From assembly GCA_032433765.1 (NCBI GenBank), contig JAVIAB010000025.1, forward strand, positions 33,024,115 through 33,088,114: a stretch of DNA of 64,000 nucleotides, given 5' to 3'. The notes beneath the pieces are model-generated. The model was not told where the DNA came from. It saw nothing but the letters and a program-made list of their open reading frames with translations, and did no database searches. A program made the translations under genes and the position numbers. Source of the DNA: Megaustenia siamemsis (taxonomy: Eukaryota; Mollusca; Gastropoda; Stylommatophora; Ariophantidae). Below are positions 1 through 12,081 of this stretch, piece after piece; the first letter of the stretch is position 1; each line of letters starts with the position of its first letter.

Positions 1-894
1 ACTAATCTAGTTATTGATTCTACCACCAGCTCTCACTAATCTAGTTATTGATTCTATCACCAGCTCTCACTAATCTAGTTATTGATTCTATCACCAGCTC
101 TCACTAATCTAGTTATTGATTCTACACCAGCTCTCACTAATCTAGTTATTGATTCTACCACCAGCTCTCACTAATCTAGTTATTGATTCTATCACCAGCT
201 CTCACTAATCTAGTTATTGATTCTATCACCAGCTCTCACTAATCTAGTTATTGTTTCTGTCACCAGCTCTCACTAATCTAGTTATTGATTCTGTCACCAG
301 CTCTCACTAATCTAGTTATTGATTCTGTAACCAGCTCTCACTAATCTAGTTATTGATTCTGTCACCCACTCTCACTAATCTAGTTATTGTTTCTGTCACC
401 CACTCTCACTAATCTAGTTATTGATTTTACCACCAGCTCTCACTAATCTAGTTATTGATTTTACCACCAGCTTTCACTAATCTAGTTATTGATTCTATCA
501 CCAGCTCTCACTAATCTAGTTATTGATTCTATCACCAGCTCTCACTAATCTAGTTATTGATTCTATCACCAGCTCTCACTAATCTAGTTATTGTTTCTGT
601 CACCCACTCTCACTAATCTAGTTATTGATTCTGTCACCAGCTCTCACTAATCTAGTTATTGATTCTGTCACCAGCTCTCACTAATCTAGTTATTGTTTCT
701 GTCACCAGCTCTCACTAATCTAGTTATTGTTTCTATCACCCACTCTCACTATCTAGTTATTGTTTCTGTCACCCACTCTCACTAATCTAGTTATTGTTTC
801 TGTCACCCACTCTCACTAATCTAGTTATTGATTCTGTCACCCACTCTCACTAATCTAGTTATTGATTCTGTCACCCACTCTCACTAATCTAACA
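1..894. repeat. 34-bp minisatellite, about 26 copies
   Basis: Tandem unit of 34 bp containing CTAATCTAGTTATTGATTCT followed by a CACCAGCTCTC-like segment. Variants change one or two bases (GATTCTATC, GTTTCTGTC, CACCCACTCTC) and cluster along the array, the later copies favouring CACCCACTC. The array starts before the window. No gene is seen in it. Confidence 0.95.
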
Positions 895-1331
895 AATGAT
901 GAATTGAGTGGTCTCCTTGGTGAGTGAATGCACTGAACCATTACCTGTACCACATGCTCAGAATGATTGAATCTGATGAATGCCAATATATGGCACTTGT
1001 TCCAAGATAGCTGAGCATCTGCTGCAAATGTGTCCATCTACAGTCACGCAAGAAGTAACTTATGACACCGACAATTATTTTATTTGAATAGTTGTAATGG
1101 AGATGTGGTTGGTAACCTTGAACTTCATGCTTGCCTTTTTTAAAATCAGCCTGAGTCTTTGGGCAAATGAGAAAAAGAAAATAAAAGACAGCAGTGTCTG
1201 CGTTATTTGTGGACATGACATTTAGACCTTCCTGGGTGTTCAACACCCCATCACTGTGAAAGAGCTGACAGACTTTTTTTTTTTTTTATTGAGAAAACAG
1301 TAGGAGTTTTAGAGTTCACCAGAAAAGTACA
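895..1331. other. Unique spacer, no recognised gene
   Basis: Ordinary AT-rich sequence with a poly-T run near 1270. The minus strand is open for about 100 codons (941-1246), but there is no recognisable domain or splice context, so I do not call it a gene. Confidence 0.5.
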
Positions 1332-2046
<715 letters not shown>

Positions 2047-2847
2047 ACCTTTCGAGCCGTAGCTGGCCATAGGCGTAGACCAAGATACTCCTTCTCTTAT
2101 CTAAATTTTTATTCTAACAGTTTTCAATTCTTTTAAAGATATTTTATCAAATCTATCCATTTGTCTCTGTTCTGTGCAAGCAGCTTTATCTCATTGAGGG
2201 AGCCGAATCCTGCTGCTCTTGCCTCTCTCATCAATGTTCTTCTCAGTGTCTCTCTGGGTCTTCCTCTTTTTCTCTTACCTGTTGTTTCCCACTTGAGGGC
2301 TTGCTTTGCTATATGGTTATTATCTCGCCTCATCACATGTCCAACATATGACCATCGTCTTTTCTTTATTACTGAAGATATTAGGTTGATTGGCGATTTC
2401 TCTAATTTCCTCGTTTGTTTGAATTCAGTCCACGCTATACCAAGTATTTTCCTTAGACATTTATTTTTGAATGCTTTCAACTTTGTTTCTATGTCTCTTG
2501 TTGTTTTCCAGCTCTCATACGCATAAGTAAGGGTTGATAGTACATTAAGTCTAAGTATTGTGTGTGTGTATATATAATAGTCTAAGTTTTGTGTTTGTGC
2601 TGATGAGTTTTGATTTCCACAACTTTTCAAGGCTTCTGAAAGACATTGTTGCTTTAGCTATTCTGATTCTAATTTCTTTACTTGTATCCCCTTCCCGATC
2701 AATGTGACTTCCAAGATAGATAAAGTGATCGATCTCTTCACTGGTTTGTTTTCCATGTATATTTTGTTGTCTGTTGGAATTAAGCTTTTCATGACTTAGT
2801 CTTTTCATGACTTTAGTCTTTTCATGATTGATCTGAAAGTACATTGA
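2047..2847 (-). mobile_element. LINE family K, 5'-truncated RT tail (dead)
   Basis: Minus-strand remnant of a non-LTR retrotransposon of RTE type. Two reading frames must be combined: 2844-2551 carries HFIYLGSHIDREGD (RT thumb side, 'YLG' motif), and 2630-2133 carries KKRRWSYVGHVMRRDNN and GKRKRGRPRETLRRTLMREA, the conserved C-terminal segment. A frameshift near 2555-2600 separates them. The last coding residues, DLIKYL, are followed by a roughly 90-bp 3' UTR and the GATA tail. It lacks the endonuclease and the catalytic RT core, so it is non-autonomous. Confidence 0.85.
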
Positions 2848-2867
2848 GCCTCTTTATGGTAAAGCAT

Positions 2868-3075
2868 CATGGGTAGCATTGTGGTTAGTGATTTGGACTA
2901 ATATGATGGGTTCTATCTAATCAATGACTTCCAAGTTCACCCAGACTTAATTGGGTACTTGATATTTTTTATGATGAAAATACAGCGCTTGTGTAATGCT
3001 GACCACTCTACCAAAAGAATTAAGCGTTGAAGTCCATAAAAAAATATATAGCCACTAACAACATATTCCCTTTAT
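2868..3075 (+). mobile_element. Degenerate SINE-1 copy
   Basis: Decayed match to the SINE-1 consensus seen at 51154: AGCATTGTGGTTAGTG (A-box side), a GGGTTC remnant, TCACCCAGAC, TTGGGTAC, then GCCACTAACAACATATTCCC near the 3' end. Much more diverged than the other copies, hence an old insertion. Confidence 0.55.
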
Positions 3076-3884
3076 GTTACCATGTGGCATTATGGGCTAT
3101 TTCTTATTATCTTTCTCTTATGATAATAAACATATTAATACCTCTGAAGATTATTTGAAAACAATCTGCTCATTTAACCAGCGTACACTGCCGCCTTACA
3201 CAGAGCCATTAGCCATCTTTTCTTTAGTATTTACACGACCACTAATCTTTGTAATTGTTTTATCTTGAACACCTTTGACTATTTTATCAACAATTAACAT
3301 GCTCAGGTATCGGTGATTTCAACTGTAAAGAGAACAAATATAAAGGCTGTGGCCAATAGAATTTCAAGAAGAAGTTGACTGTAGTAATATGTAATGAGGA
3401 AGGACTTTTTGGGAAAGTATTAAGTATTTACATTTTTTTTTTTACACTACCCATGTTTACGTTTCTCTATTGTTGCTTTTTTTTTTTTATTTTTTTTTAT
3501 TTTTTTTTTTTATTTTTTTTTTTTATTTAGCATTAGTAGAAGAAATGAGATTCATTATTTGGTTATTGGTAATAAAAGCCAGATTACCATCTTCAAATGT
3601 ATGCATAATAAATATTATGGTTGTATTTCCTATTTGGCTGTTACTAGTAGAAAGTATAAGACAAAATCTACAGCATGAAGAAGTAGCTTTTCATGTTTCT
3701 TTTGTAATATGAACAGATACATTCCATTTTTTTTTTTTTTTTACTTTTCACTTCGGAGCTGTCATAGTGTCCAGCTTAGTCATAGTTTTACTCTTGCACC
3801 TTGTGTTCGATAATTTTTTATTTATTTTTGGTCATGTTTTGTGGCAGTATTACCATATGGGACATGAATGAAAATTTGTGTGGA
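3076..3884. other. AT-rich unique spacer with poly-T tracts
   Basis: No gene recognised. Holds poly-T/TTTA tracts at about 3432-3450, 3478-3530 and 3727-3743. The short open frames are produced by these tracts. Confidence 0.5.
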
Positions 3885-4366
3885 ACATGAACATTGTCCC
3901 CACAAATGAAGGTATATCTCATTCTTCATTTTGTTTTATAAGAACAATATTAGATAACCCACACAATTATGTCCCACAAATGAAAGTATATCTCATTCTT
4001 CATTTTGTTTTTATAAGAACAATATTAGATAACCCACACAATTATGTCCCCACAAATGAAGGTATATCTCATTCTTCATTTTGTTTTTATAAGAACATAT
4101 TAGATAACCCACACAATTATGTCCCCACAAATGAAGGTATATCTCATTCTTCATTTTGTTTTTATAAGAACAATATTAAATAACCCACACAATTCTGTCC
4201 CCACAAATGAAGGTATATCTCATTCTTCATTTTGTTTTTATAAGAACAATATTAAATAACCCACACAATTATGTCCCCACAATGAAGGTATATCTCATTC
4301 TTCATTTTGTTTTTATAAGAACAATATTAAATAACCCACACAATTCTGTCCCCACAAATTGTCAGA
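3885..4366. repeat. 76-bp minisatellite, about 6 copies
   Basis: Units contain TATGTCCCCACAAATGAAGG, ATCTCATTCTTCATTTTG and a TATAAGAACAATATTA segment. A diverged relative follows at 4440-4510 (CACCCACACAGTTCTGTCCC), so the array probably grew from an older single-copy sequence. Confidence 0.9.
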
Positions 4367-4599
4367 CATTTTCATATTTACGTTAGAGCACATTCTTTTA
4401 TAGCCCTTCAGATTATGTCTCACAGTTTAGGGTGTACCTTATATTATTTCTTTATTCATTCCTACAAGAACAGTTTGTATCACCCACACAGTTCTGTCCC
4501 ACACATCAAGATATACTTGATCATATCTTCAATAAAGGCAAGTCTGGGTACACCAGACCAAAAAAAAAAGTCTTGCTAAAAACCTGAACATGTCCACCC

Positions 4600-6836
4600 T
4601 CCCCCACACTTGATCTTGGTAGCACATCTCTCCCCTCAGATCGTGGTAGCATATCTCTCCCCTCAGATCCTGGTAGCATATCTCTCCCTTCAGATCGTGG
4701 TAGCATATCTCTCCCCTCAGATCCTGGTAGCATATCTCTCCCTTCAGATCTTGGTAGCACATCTCTCCCTCAGATTGTGGTACACATCTCTCCCCCTCAG
4801 ATTGTGGTAGCACATCTCTCCCCTCAGATCCTGGTAGCATATCTCTCCCTTCAGATCGTGGTAGCATATCTCTCCCCTCAGATCCTGGTAGCATATCTCT
4901 CCCTTAAGATCGTGGTAGCATATCACTCCCCTCAGATCCTGGTAGCATATCTCTCCCTTCAGATCTTGGTAGCACATCTCTCCCCTCAGATCCTGGTAGC
5001 ATATCTCTCCCTTCAGATCGTGGTAGCATATCTCTCCCCTCAGATCCTGGTAGCATATCTCTCCTTCAGTCGTGGTAGCATATCTCTCCCTCAGATCTTG
5101 GTAGCACATCTCTCCCCTCAGATCCTGGTAGCATATCTCTTCCCCTCAGATCCTGGTAGCATGTCTCTTCTCCTCAGATCCTGTAGCATATCTCTCCCCT
5201 CAGATCCTGGTAGCATATCTCTCCCCTCAGATCCTGGTAGCATGTTCTCTCCCCTCAGATCCTGGTAGCATATCTCTCCCCTCAGATCCTGGTAGCATAT
5301 CTCTCCCCTCAGATCCTGGTAGCATGTCTCTCCCCTCAGATCCTGGTAGCATGTCTCTTCCCCTCAGATCCTGTAGCATATCTCTCCCCTCAGATCCTGG
5401 TAGCATGTCTCTTTCCCTCAGATCCTGGTAGCATATCTCTCCCCTCAGATCCTGGTAGCATGTCTCTTCCCCTCAGATCCTGGTAGCACGTCTCTTCTCC
5501 TCAGATCCTGGTAGCATGTCTCTCCCCTCAGATCCTGGTAGCACGTCTCTCCCCTCAGATCCTGGTAGCATGTCTCTCCCCTCAGATCCTGGTAGCATGT
5601 CTCTCTCCTCAGATCCTGGTAGCACGTCTCTCCCCTCAGATCCTGTAGCATGTCTCTCCCCTCAGATCCTGGTAGCACGTCTCTTCTCCTCAGATCCTGG
5701 TAGCATGTCTCTTTCCTCAGATCCTGGTAGCATGTCTCTCCCCTCAGATCCTGGTAGCATGTCTCTCCCTCAGATCCTGGTAGCACATCTCTCCCCTCAG
5801 ATCCTGGTAGCACATCTCTCCCCTCAGATCCTGGTAGCACGTCTCTCCCCTCAGATCCTGGTAGCACATCTCTCCCCTCAGATCCTGGTAGCACATCTCT
5901 CCCTCAGATCCTGGTAGCATGTCTCTCCCCTCAGATCCTGGTAGCATGTCTCTCCCCTCAGATCCTGGTAGCATGTCTCTCCCCTCAGATCCTGGTAGCA
6001 TGTCTCTCCCCTCAGATCCTGGTAGCATGTCTCTCCCCTCAGATCCTGGTAGCATGTCTCTCCCCTCAGATCCTGGTAGCACATCTCTCCCCTCAGATCC
6101 TGGTAGCATGTCTCTCCCCTCAGATCCTGGTAGCATGTCTCTCCCCTCAGATCCTGGTAGCAATCTCTCCCTCAGATCCTGGTAGCACATCTCTCCCCTC
6201 AGATCCTGGTAGCACGTCTCTCCCTCAGATCCTGGTAGCACATCTCTCCCCTCAGATCCTGGTAGCACATCTCTCCCCTCAGATCCTGGTAGCACGTCTC
6301 TCCCTCAGATCCTGGTAGCATGTCTCTCCCCTCAGATCCTGGTAGCATGTCTCTCCCTCAGATCCTGGTAGCATGTCTCTCCCCTCAGATCCTGGTAGCA
6401 TGTCTCTCCCCTCAGATCCTGGTAGCATTGTCTCTCCCCTCAGATCCTGGTAGCATGTCTCTCCCCTCAGATCCTGGTAGCATGTCTCTCCCCTCAGATC
6501 CTGGTAGCATGTCTCTCCCCTCAGATCCTGGTTAGCATGTCTCTCCCCTCAGATCCTGGTAGCATGTCTCTCCCCTCAGATCCTGGTAGCACGTCTCTCC
6601 CCTCAGATCCTGGTAGCATGTCTCTCCCCTCAGATCCTGGTAGCACGTTCTCCCCTCAGATCCTGGTAGCATGTCTCTCCCCTCAGATCCTGGTAGCATG
6701 TCTCGCCCCTCAGATCCTGGTTAGCACGTCTCTCCCCTCAGATCCTGGTAGCATGTCTATCCCTCAGATCCTGGTAGCATGTCTCTCCCTCAGATCCTGT
6801 AGCACGTCTCTCCCTCAGATCCTGGTAGCATGTTTG
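4600..6836. repeat. 27-bp minisatellite, about 80 copies
   Basis: Unit is CTCCCCTCAGATCCTGGTAG plus a CATGTCT-type end. Between about 4610 and 5110 it is organised as 54-bp dimers alternating GATCGTGG and GATCCTGG variants. After about 5400 the units are homogeneous. Because 27 is divisible by 3, several frames on both strands stay open (MLPGSEGRD or SLPSDPGSM repeats). I do not regard these as genes. Confidence 0.95.
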
Positions 6837-6880
6837 GTTGACCTGGTTCTTTTACTTTTTCTTGACTGCCAAGACACAAT

Positions 6881-7000
6881 GAGTTCAGCCTGTGAGTAAA
6901 TCTTCAAGGTTATACTAGACCACAACAAGTTTTAGTTAATGAGTTCAGCCTGTGAGTAAATCTTCAAGGTTATACTAGACCACAACAAGTTTTAGTTAAT
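6881..7000. repeat. Perfect 60-bp tandem duplication
   Basis: 6881-6940 and 6941-7000 are identical 60-mers beginning GAGTTCAGCCTGTGAGTAAA and ending TTTTAGTTAAT. Lack of any difference implies a very recent duplication or an assembly artefact. Confidence 0.95.
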
Positions 7001-7447
7001 CCAACATTTTTATTGGTTATGTGTATTCATTTATTATGTTGTGGTTGGCCTCAGTATTTATAGTCTGTTTAAAAATATAGGTTTGTTATGATTTCATTAG
7101 GTAGCACATGTATAAGCAGAGCTATTTTTGTACCCCTACATATTTTATATAAGAATAGATTCATAAAGTCACACAAATGGTCTTTCTTCCCTTACAGATG
7201 TCCCTGTTAGACTTACATGTAGTTTTGAGTGAAAGTGTTACTATATAAGGGAAACCCTAACAATGTGGAAGTTATGTTTTACTTTTCTCTGTTCATTTTT
7301 GAAAGAACATTTTGTACATCCCCTAATTCTATCCCACATCCTTGTTTTCATCATTTGTTCCTGCCACAGTAGAATCATGATTTGTTACCTGGGCAGAGGA
7401 GGCTTGCGTTTGATCCCAATCAGTTGCTTGTAGATTCGCCAAGTCTG
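7001..7447. other. Unique spacer
   Basis: AT-rich sequence with no recognised gene. 7290-7345 (GAACATTTTGTACATCCCC and ATTCTATCCCAC) weakly resembles the 76-bp unit at 3885-4366. Confidence 0.4.
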
Positions 7448-7910
7448 AAATCAAAGTTGAAGGCATTCGAAAATAAATGTCTCAGGAAAGTACTTGGTGT
7501 AGCGTGGAACGAATTCGAAACAAACGAGGAAATTAGAGAAATCACCGATCAACCACTAATATCTTCAGTAATAAAGAAAAGACGATGGTCATATGTTGGA
7601 CATGTGATGAGGAGAGATAATAACCGAATAGCAAAGCAAGCCCTCATATGGGAAACAACAGGTAAGAGGAAAAGAGGAAGACCCAGAGAGACACTGAGAA
7701 GAACATTGATGAGAGAGGCAAGAGCAGCAGGAATCGGCTCCCTCAATGAGATAGAGCTGCTTGCACAGAACAGAGACAAATGGCTAGATTTGTTAAAATA
7801 TCTTTAAAAGAATTGAAAACTGTTAGAACAAAAATTCAGATAAGAGAAGGAGTATCTTGGTCTACGCCATATGGGCCGGCTACGGCTCGAAAGGTCAATA
7901 GATAGGAGTG
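7448..7910 (+). mobile_element. LINE family K, 3' fragment with open C-terminal frame
   Basis: The plus-strand frame runs to the stop at 7807 and carries LKAFENKCLRKVLGVAWNEF, KKRRWSYVGHVMRRDNN and GKRKRGRPRETLRRTLMREA, the C-terminal zinc-knuckle-free tail typical of RTE-like reverse transcriptases. It is followed by the family K 3' UTR ending GGCTCGAAAGGTCAATAGAT. The element is 5'-truncated and lacks the catalytic core. The small difference from the copies at 2047 and 18798 suggests a fairly recent family. Confidence 0.85.
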
Positions 7911-7983
7911 AGTCTGAAATGGGCTCTGAATATTTTTTTTTTCTTCTGAGAAGGAAAGGCAGTACTGGTGTAGTGCTCATCAT

Positions 7984-8285
7984 CATCATGTGCAATGCCG
8001 GTTGGCATAGGCGATCATGTCCTTCCACAATCTTCTATCCACAGTGCATCATATAAATTCTGTTGTTGACTGTTTTCCATACCATGACACCAAGCTATCT
8101 AGAATGTTCTCTCTTTGTTGTCCACGCTCTCTCTTTCCCTGTATTTTGCCAGTTGGAACCAAGTATTCCAACTTTCCCCTTCTCGTGATGTGTCCAAAAA
8201 ATGTAGTTTCTTTCTGATGTTTTTTAAGTGCTCCCTTTTTGTGTTGGCCTCTTCGAGAATGTCTGAACACCCTCTCAATAAGCAA
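7984..8285 (-). mobile_element. LINE family G, 3' fragment
   Basis: Minus-strand RT tail: RGQHKKGALKKHQKE, then FFGHITRRGKLEYLVPTGKI and LVSWYGKQSTTE. It ends in a short GATGAT tail at 7984-7998. Truncated at its 5' end near 8285. Confidence 0.8.
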
Positions 8286-8544
8286 GGGAACATTAGAGAC
8301 AGTTGAGATGTGGTTTATCGGAAAAATGCCACAAGCTTCATGGATGGAAACACATTTTTAATGAAGAATGTTTGGCCCTACATTATGATACTGTCGTAAA
8401 AATGGCAACCTCAGAATACAAAATCTTGAAGCTTAGCAGTTTCCCTGTCTGCAAACATTTCTGTCTTTTCTCTCCTCCCCCCCCCCCCAAAAAAAAAAAA
8501 CCATTAAAAAACTACCTATGTTAGATTTGTATCCTTTGATAATG

Positions 8545-8688
8545 GATATGGACAAGTAACATCAAAAGATGGACAAATCAACCTATGACAATCTGCACCA
8601 TCAAAGCAAGAGACAGTGGAATGGCGCTCCATGGTAGCCAACCTTCGATGCAGAGACGGCACTCAATGATGATGATGATGATGATATT
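8545..8688 (+). mobile_element. LINE family T, 3'-terminal 140 bp
   Basis: Matches the last part of family T (ATGGACAAGTAACATCAAAA, then AGCCAACCTTCGATGC) and ends in a GATGAT tail at 8668-8688. Possible TSD ATAATGGAT/ATATTGGAT with one mismatch. Confidence 0.75.
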
Positions 8689-9182
8689 GGATCAGACACA
8701 AAAGTGTGCATCATAAAAAGTACTCTGGTATTGTACAAAAGGGTCTTTTTTTTTTCTTTTTTTTTAAATTGGCTAATTTTAAAGAAATTAATTTTTTCCA
8801 CCTTTTTTTTTTTTATGTGTCTGGAAAAATCTCCTCGACTGTCTGCAAGACTTCAAACAAACCTTTTGTAACACAGGATAGACAGTGAATGCTGAGAGGG
8901 AACTGAACATACTGCTGGATTGACGGTCAGCAGCGGCAGGTGTGAATAGGCAACACCTCCAGTAGCCACGTCGCAATGGGGTTGAATTTCAGTCCATAAA
9001 TCTAACGTAACCCAGGAAATGATGACAGTATCTGATTCCTGTGTCTCTACTTGGAATGAAACACACAGTTATGTAGTAACATTTCAAAGAAAATATTATT
9101 TTCCCAAACTCCAAATGAACAAAAAAAGTGGTAGTAATTTTTACGATGGTATTGTGACAACGTGACTCACATATAGGTATTG
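8689..9182. other. Unique spacer
   Basis: No gene recognised. Poly-T tracts near 8750 and 8806 inflate short open frames. Confidence 0.4.
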
Positions 9183-9544
9183 TAATCGAGGGTTAAAAAA
9201 GAGCTGGAGAAACCAGAAATATCTTCAAAATCATAAGAAAAAGGCAATCTACATTTATTGGGCATGTGTAGCGGAAAGAATGGTTTGAGAATACTATAAC
9301 GGGCAGAATGAATGGAAAGAAGAGAAGAGGAAATCCATCCAAGAGAAAAAAAAAAACATTGAACCGAATGGCACAATAAAAGATCACCGATTGAAATAAA
9401 GACATACATGGAGGAGGACAGAATGATGTGGAGAGAGATGATTGTATACGCCAGTCGGCATCTCATGATGATGACATACATGGAGGAGGACAGAGTGATG
9501 TGGAGAGAGATGATTGTATACGCCAGTCAGCATCTCATGATGAT
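9183..9544 (+). mobile_element. LINE remnant with duplicated 3' end
   Basis: Decayed RTE-type tail readable over several frames: an FIGHV-like segment near 9255, a GKRRRGNPS-like stretch near 9320, and WREMIVYASRHL at the end, equivalent to LWRDMITYASR of family F. The last 72 bp occur twice in tandem (9401-9472 and 9473-9544), each ending CATCTCATGATGAT, so the LINE terminus with its short tail has been duplicated. Confidence 0.65.
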
Positions 9545-10320
9545 GACTCTTTATTCTTCTCTCACTCCATCCTATTCCCTACTCTTTCTCCCCTCCTTCA
9601 CTCCTTTCATCTTCCCTTTGATTTTTCCTGCTCTCTGGAAATGTAGCTATTTGAACACCACCTTTTTGTATCTATCCCTAACTCCACCCACTTCCTTCCT
9701 TTCTTTCCTTCCTTTTTTTCTTCCTTCTTTTCTTCCTTCCATTTTTTCTCCTATTTATTTTTTTCTTGTTGAATTTTCCTGCTGTTTAGAAATAGACCAA
9801 AATTATTTGTGCACTCCTTTTTTTTTTGTACCTGCCAAACTTAACACGCAATAATATTTCTGTGTTAGTCTATCAACTCATAAAATTGTTTTGATTCGTT
9901 TTTAAAGTTACAGAAGCTGTCATTCTTTTTAATAATTGTGACATAATTGTGATGTTAAATTTGTCACTTTTTACATTTTTTTTTTATTTTGAAAGTTGAA
10001 ATGTTTATTCTTTGACTATGTTTTTATAAATTAATGATTAGTACATTTTAACTGCCTTAAAGGCTTTATCATCTGTGTTATATCGAGCCAATCTTAATAT
10101 ATGGATGCAAATTGTGGAAAATAAATAAACAAATAAAGAGATCCTCTTAACCCTTAATTACAATACCTATCTGGCACGCTTTGTTACATTCAGTAGTACA
10201 AAATACTACCATTTAATTGTAACATTTGGAGCACTATAAATAGTATTTTCTTTGAACTTTTGACACACAACTGTGTGTTTACTAATTGGACACACAAGGA
10301 ACTCAAATTTCCTGTTTCAG
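9545..10320. other. Pyrimidine-rich and AT-rich spacer
   Basis: 9545-9770 is rich in CCTTCC/TTTC runs. 10079-10125 looks like a small family F fragment (CGAGCCAATCTTAATATATG). No gene recognised. Confidence 0.4.
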
Positions 10321-10381
10321 GTTGATTTATGGTCTGAAATTGACCGCTTGGATATGTTATTTGCCTATTCAGACGGTTGCC
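10321..10381 (+). CDS. Possible isolated coding exon (speculative)
   Basis: A 61-nt stretch lies between a good acceptor (TTTCCTGTTTCAG ending at 10320) and a strong donor (GTGAGT from 10382). It encodes VDLWSEIDRLDMLFAYSDGC in frame with the acceptor and leaves phase 1. A second small acceptor/donor pair, about 27 nt in the same phase, lies near 10521-10547 before GTAAGT. The predicted peptide is not low complexity, unlike most frames here. I recognise no family and see no further exons, so this could be chance. Confidence 0.22.
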
Positions 10382-10689
10382 GTGAGTTAGTATGTTCGGC
10401 TTCCTTAAAGCATTATTCGCAGAGTTTTCCAGAGTCACAAAGAGTTGTTTCATTTTGCCGACAGCCGAGAAAATGTATCTGACAAAATGGGAAGAAAAAT
10501 ATATAAATCCTACATCAATAGAAACAAATGAAACACTCAGGGGTCACCGTAAGTAGTAATTAGGAAGGTACACAAAGAGGGGAATGTTTGAACACGGCAA
10601 ACTATCAAATTTTGAAGAATCTGTGTTTTAATGCAGTAATTTTTTCTACGGTATCATAATCTAGGGTTTAATCATGGCGGTTATAGTTT

Positions 10690-11549
10690 TATTTAATGAT
10701 GTTGAGGGTCATTGGGGTAGAAAAGATGAAATTAGGCTGTGGAGAAAGAAACTGCAAAGGTAAATTTGTCAAAAATATCAAATTTAATGTATTGGCTATG
10801 AAACATGAAGAGCAACAAAAATGAAAGTCATGAAGATACAAATCTTTATTAATGGACATTAGACCAGAAAACAGGACAGAAAAGTGAAGCCTTTGAAATG
10901 TGGATCTATAGAAGAATAGGTAGAATTGGATGGAAAGAAAAGAAAACAAACGATGAAGTTTTAAAACAACTAAAAATGAAAAGAGAACTACTAAACACAA
11001 TTAGAACAAGACAAATGAAATTTTTGGGGCATGCTAAAAGACACAACAGCCTAATAAAAGTAATATTGGAAGGGAAAATGCAAGGTAAAAGAGGCAGAGG
11101 CAGACCAAGACTAACATGGACAAGTAACATCAAAAGATGGACAAGTCAACCTATGACAATCTGCACAATCAAAGCAAGAGACAGAGTGGAATGGCGCTTC
11201 ATGGCAGCCAACCTTCGATTTGGAGACGGCACTCAATGATGATGATGATGATTAATGGATGCCTGTGCAGAATAAAAGGATGGAAATGACAGGACAAAGT
11301 CACTAACGTAGAATTATGGAAAAGTACCAATAAAATATCGGTGGGCAAAGCGATGACGGCGCTGGATAGGATACACTGTGGAAGTCAACTGAGGCTGACA
11401 GGTTACATGACAGACCCTTTTTTGGAATCCCCAGGGGAAGAGACAAGAGAAAGCCAAAATATTCTTGGAGAATACAGGTGGAAGTAGAGATGAGGAGGAT
11501 GTGGAAGATATGGAATGACCTTAAAAGAATGACAAGAAATAGAATGGCT
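10690..11549 (+). mobile_element. LINE family W fragment, split by a family T insertion
   Basis: Decayed family W RT tail. 10690-10856 matches the GNIWKSKEIR to TFINGCL segment. After the interruption, 11251-11549 resumes with GGATGCCTGTGCAGAATAAA and runs through the GHTLRKPTES-like part and GERQESQNILGEY-type frames to AAAGTGTTTGTTG. Many frameshifts and stops. Its 3' end passes directly into the 38-bp minisatellite. Confidence 0.75.
10857..11250 (+). mobile_element. LINE family T inserted in LINE W, with 9-bp TSD
   Basis: 5'-truncated family T copy, open from 10898 to 11239: MWIYRRIGRIGWKEKKTND, TIRTRQMKFLGHAKRHNSLI and GKRGRGRPRLTWTSNIKRW, ending in GATGATGATG. It is flanked by ATTAATGGA at 10848-10856 and 11251-11259, an exact target-site duplication, and the family W sequence continues on both sides. 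Confidence 0.9.
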
Positions 11550-11898
11550 TGGAAAGTGTTTGTTGAACACCTATGCTCCAAAGGGAGCTGAAATTGTTTG
11601 TTGAAGACCTATACTCCACAGGGAGCTGAAAGTGTTTGTTGAAGACCTATACTCCACAGGGAGCTGAAAGTGTTTGTTGAAGACCTGTACTCCACAGGGA
11701 GCTGAAAGTGTTTGTTGAAGACCTATACTCCACAGGGAGCTGAAAGTGTTTGTTGAAGACCTGTACTCCACAGGGAGCAGAAAGTGTTTGTTGAAGACCT
11801 ATACTCCACAGGGAGCTAAAAGTGTTTGTTGAAGACCTATACTCCACAGGGAGCTTAAAGTGTTTGTTGAAGATCTATACTCCACAGGGAGCTGAAAG
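11550..11898. repeat. 38-bp minisatellite derived from the LINE W 3' end
   Basis: About nine units of GTGTTTGTTGAAGACCTATA followed by CTCCACAGGGAGCTGAAA. The same 38 bp is the single-copy 3' end of family W at 25869-25907 and 28486-28524, so the array arose by tandem amplification of the LINE terminus. The first unit still has LINE-like differences (GAACACCTATGCTCCAAAG). Confidence 0.9.
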
Positions 11899-12081
11899 GA
11901 AAAGAATATCTTCCATCAGCTCTATGTGGGAGCACAAGGCAAGGTGATGGTCTCTACATCCTTAAATCCTTATTTTTGGACATTTTCTCTATTTCTCCAG
12001 TCAGGTCCAATTTCTTCAAGGGTTTTCATGACTTCTCTTCTACATGTATTCCTGAGTCATCCACATTTTCTCTTTCCTATT

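Noticed and set aside
1..894. CRISPR-like array
   Set aside because: Units are contiguous with no unique spacers, and the genome is eukaryotic.
4521..6899. MLPGSEGRD / SLPSDPGSM repeat proteins on both strands
   Set aside because: 27-bp period leaves frames open on both strands; frequent single-base indels break any one frame.
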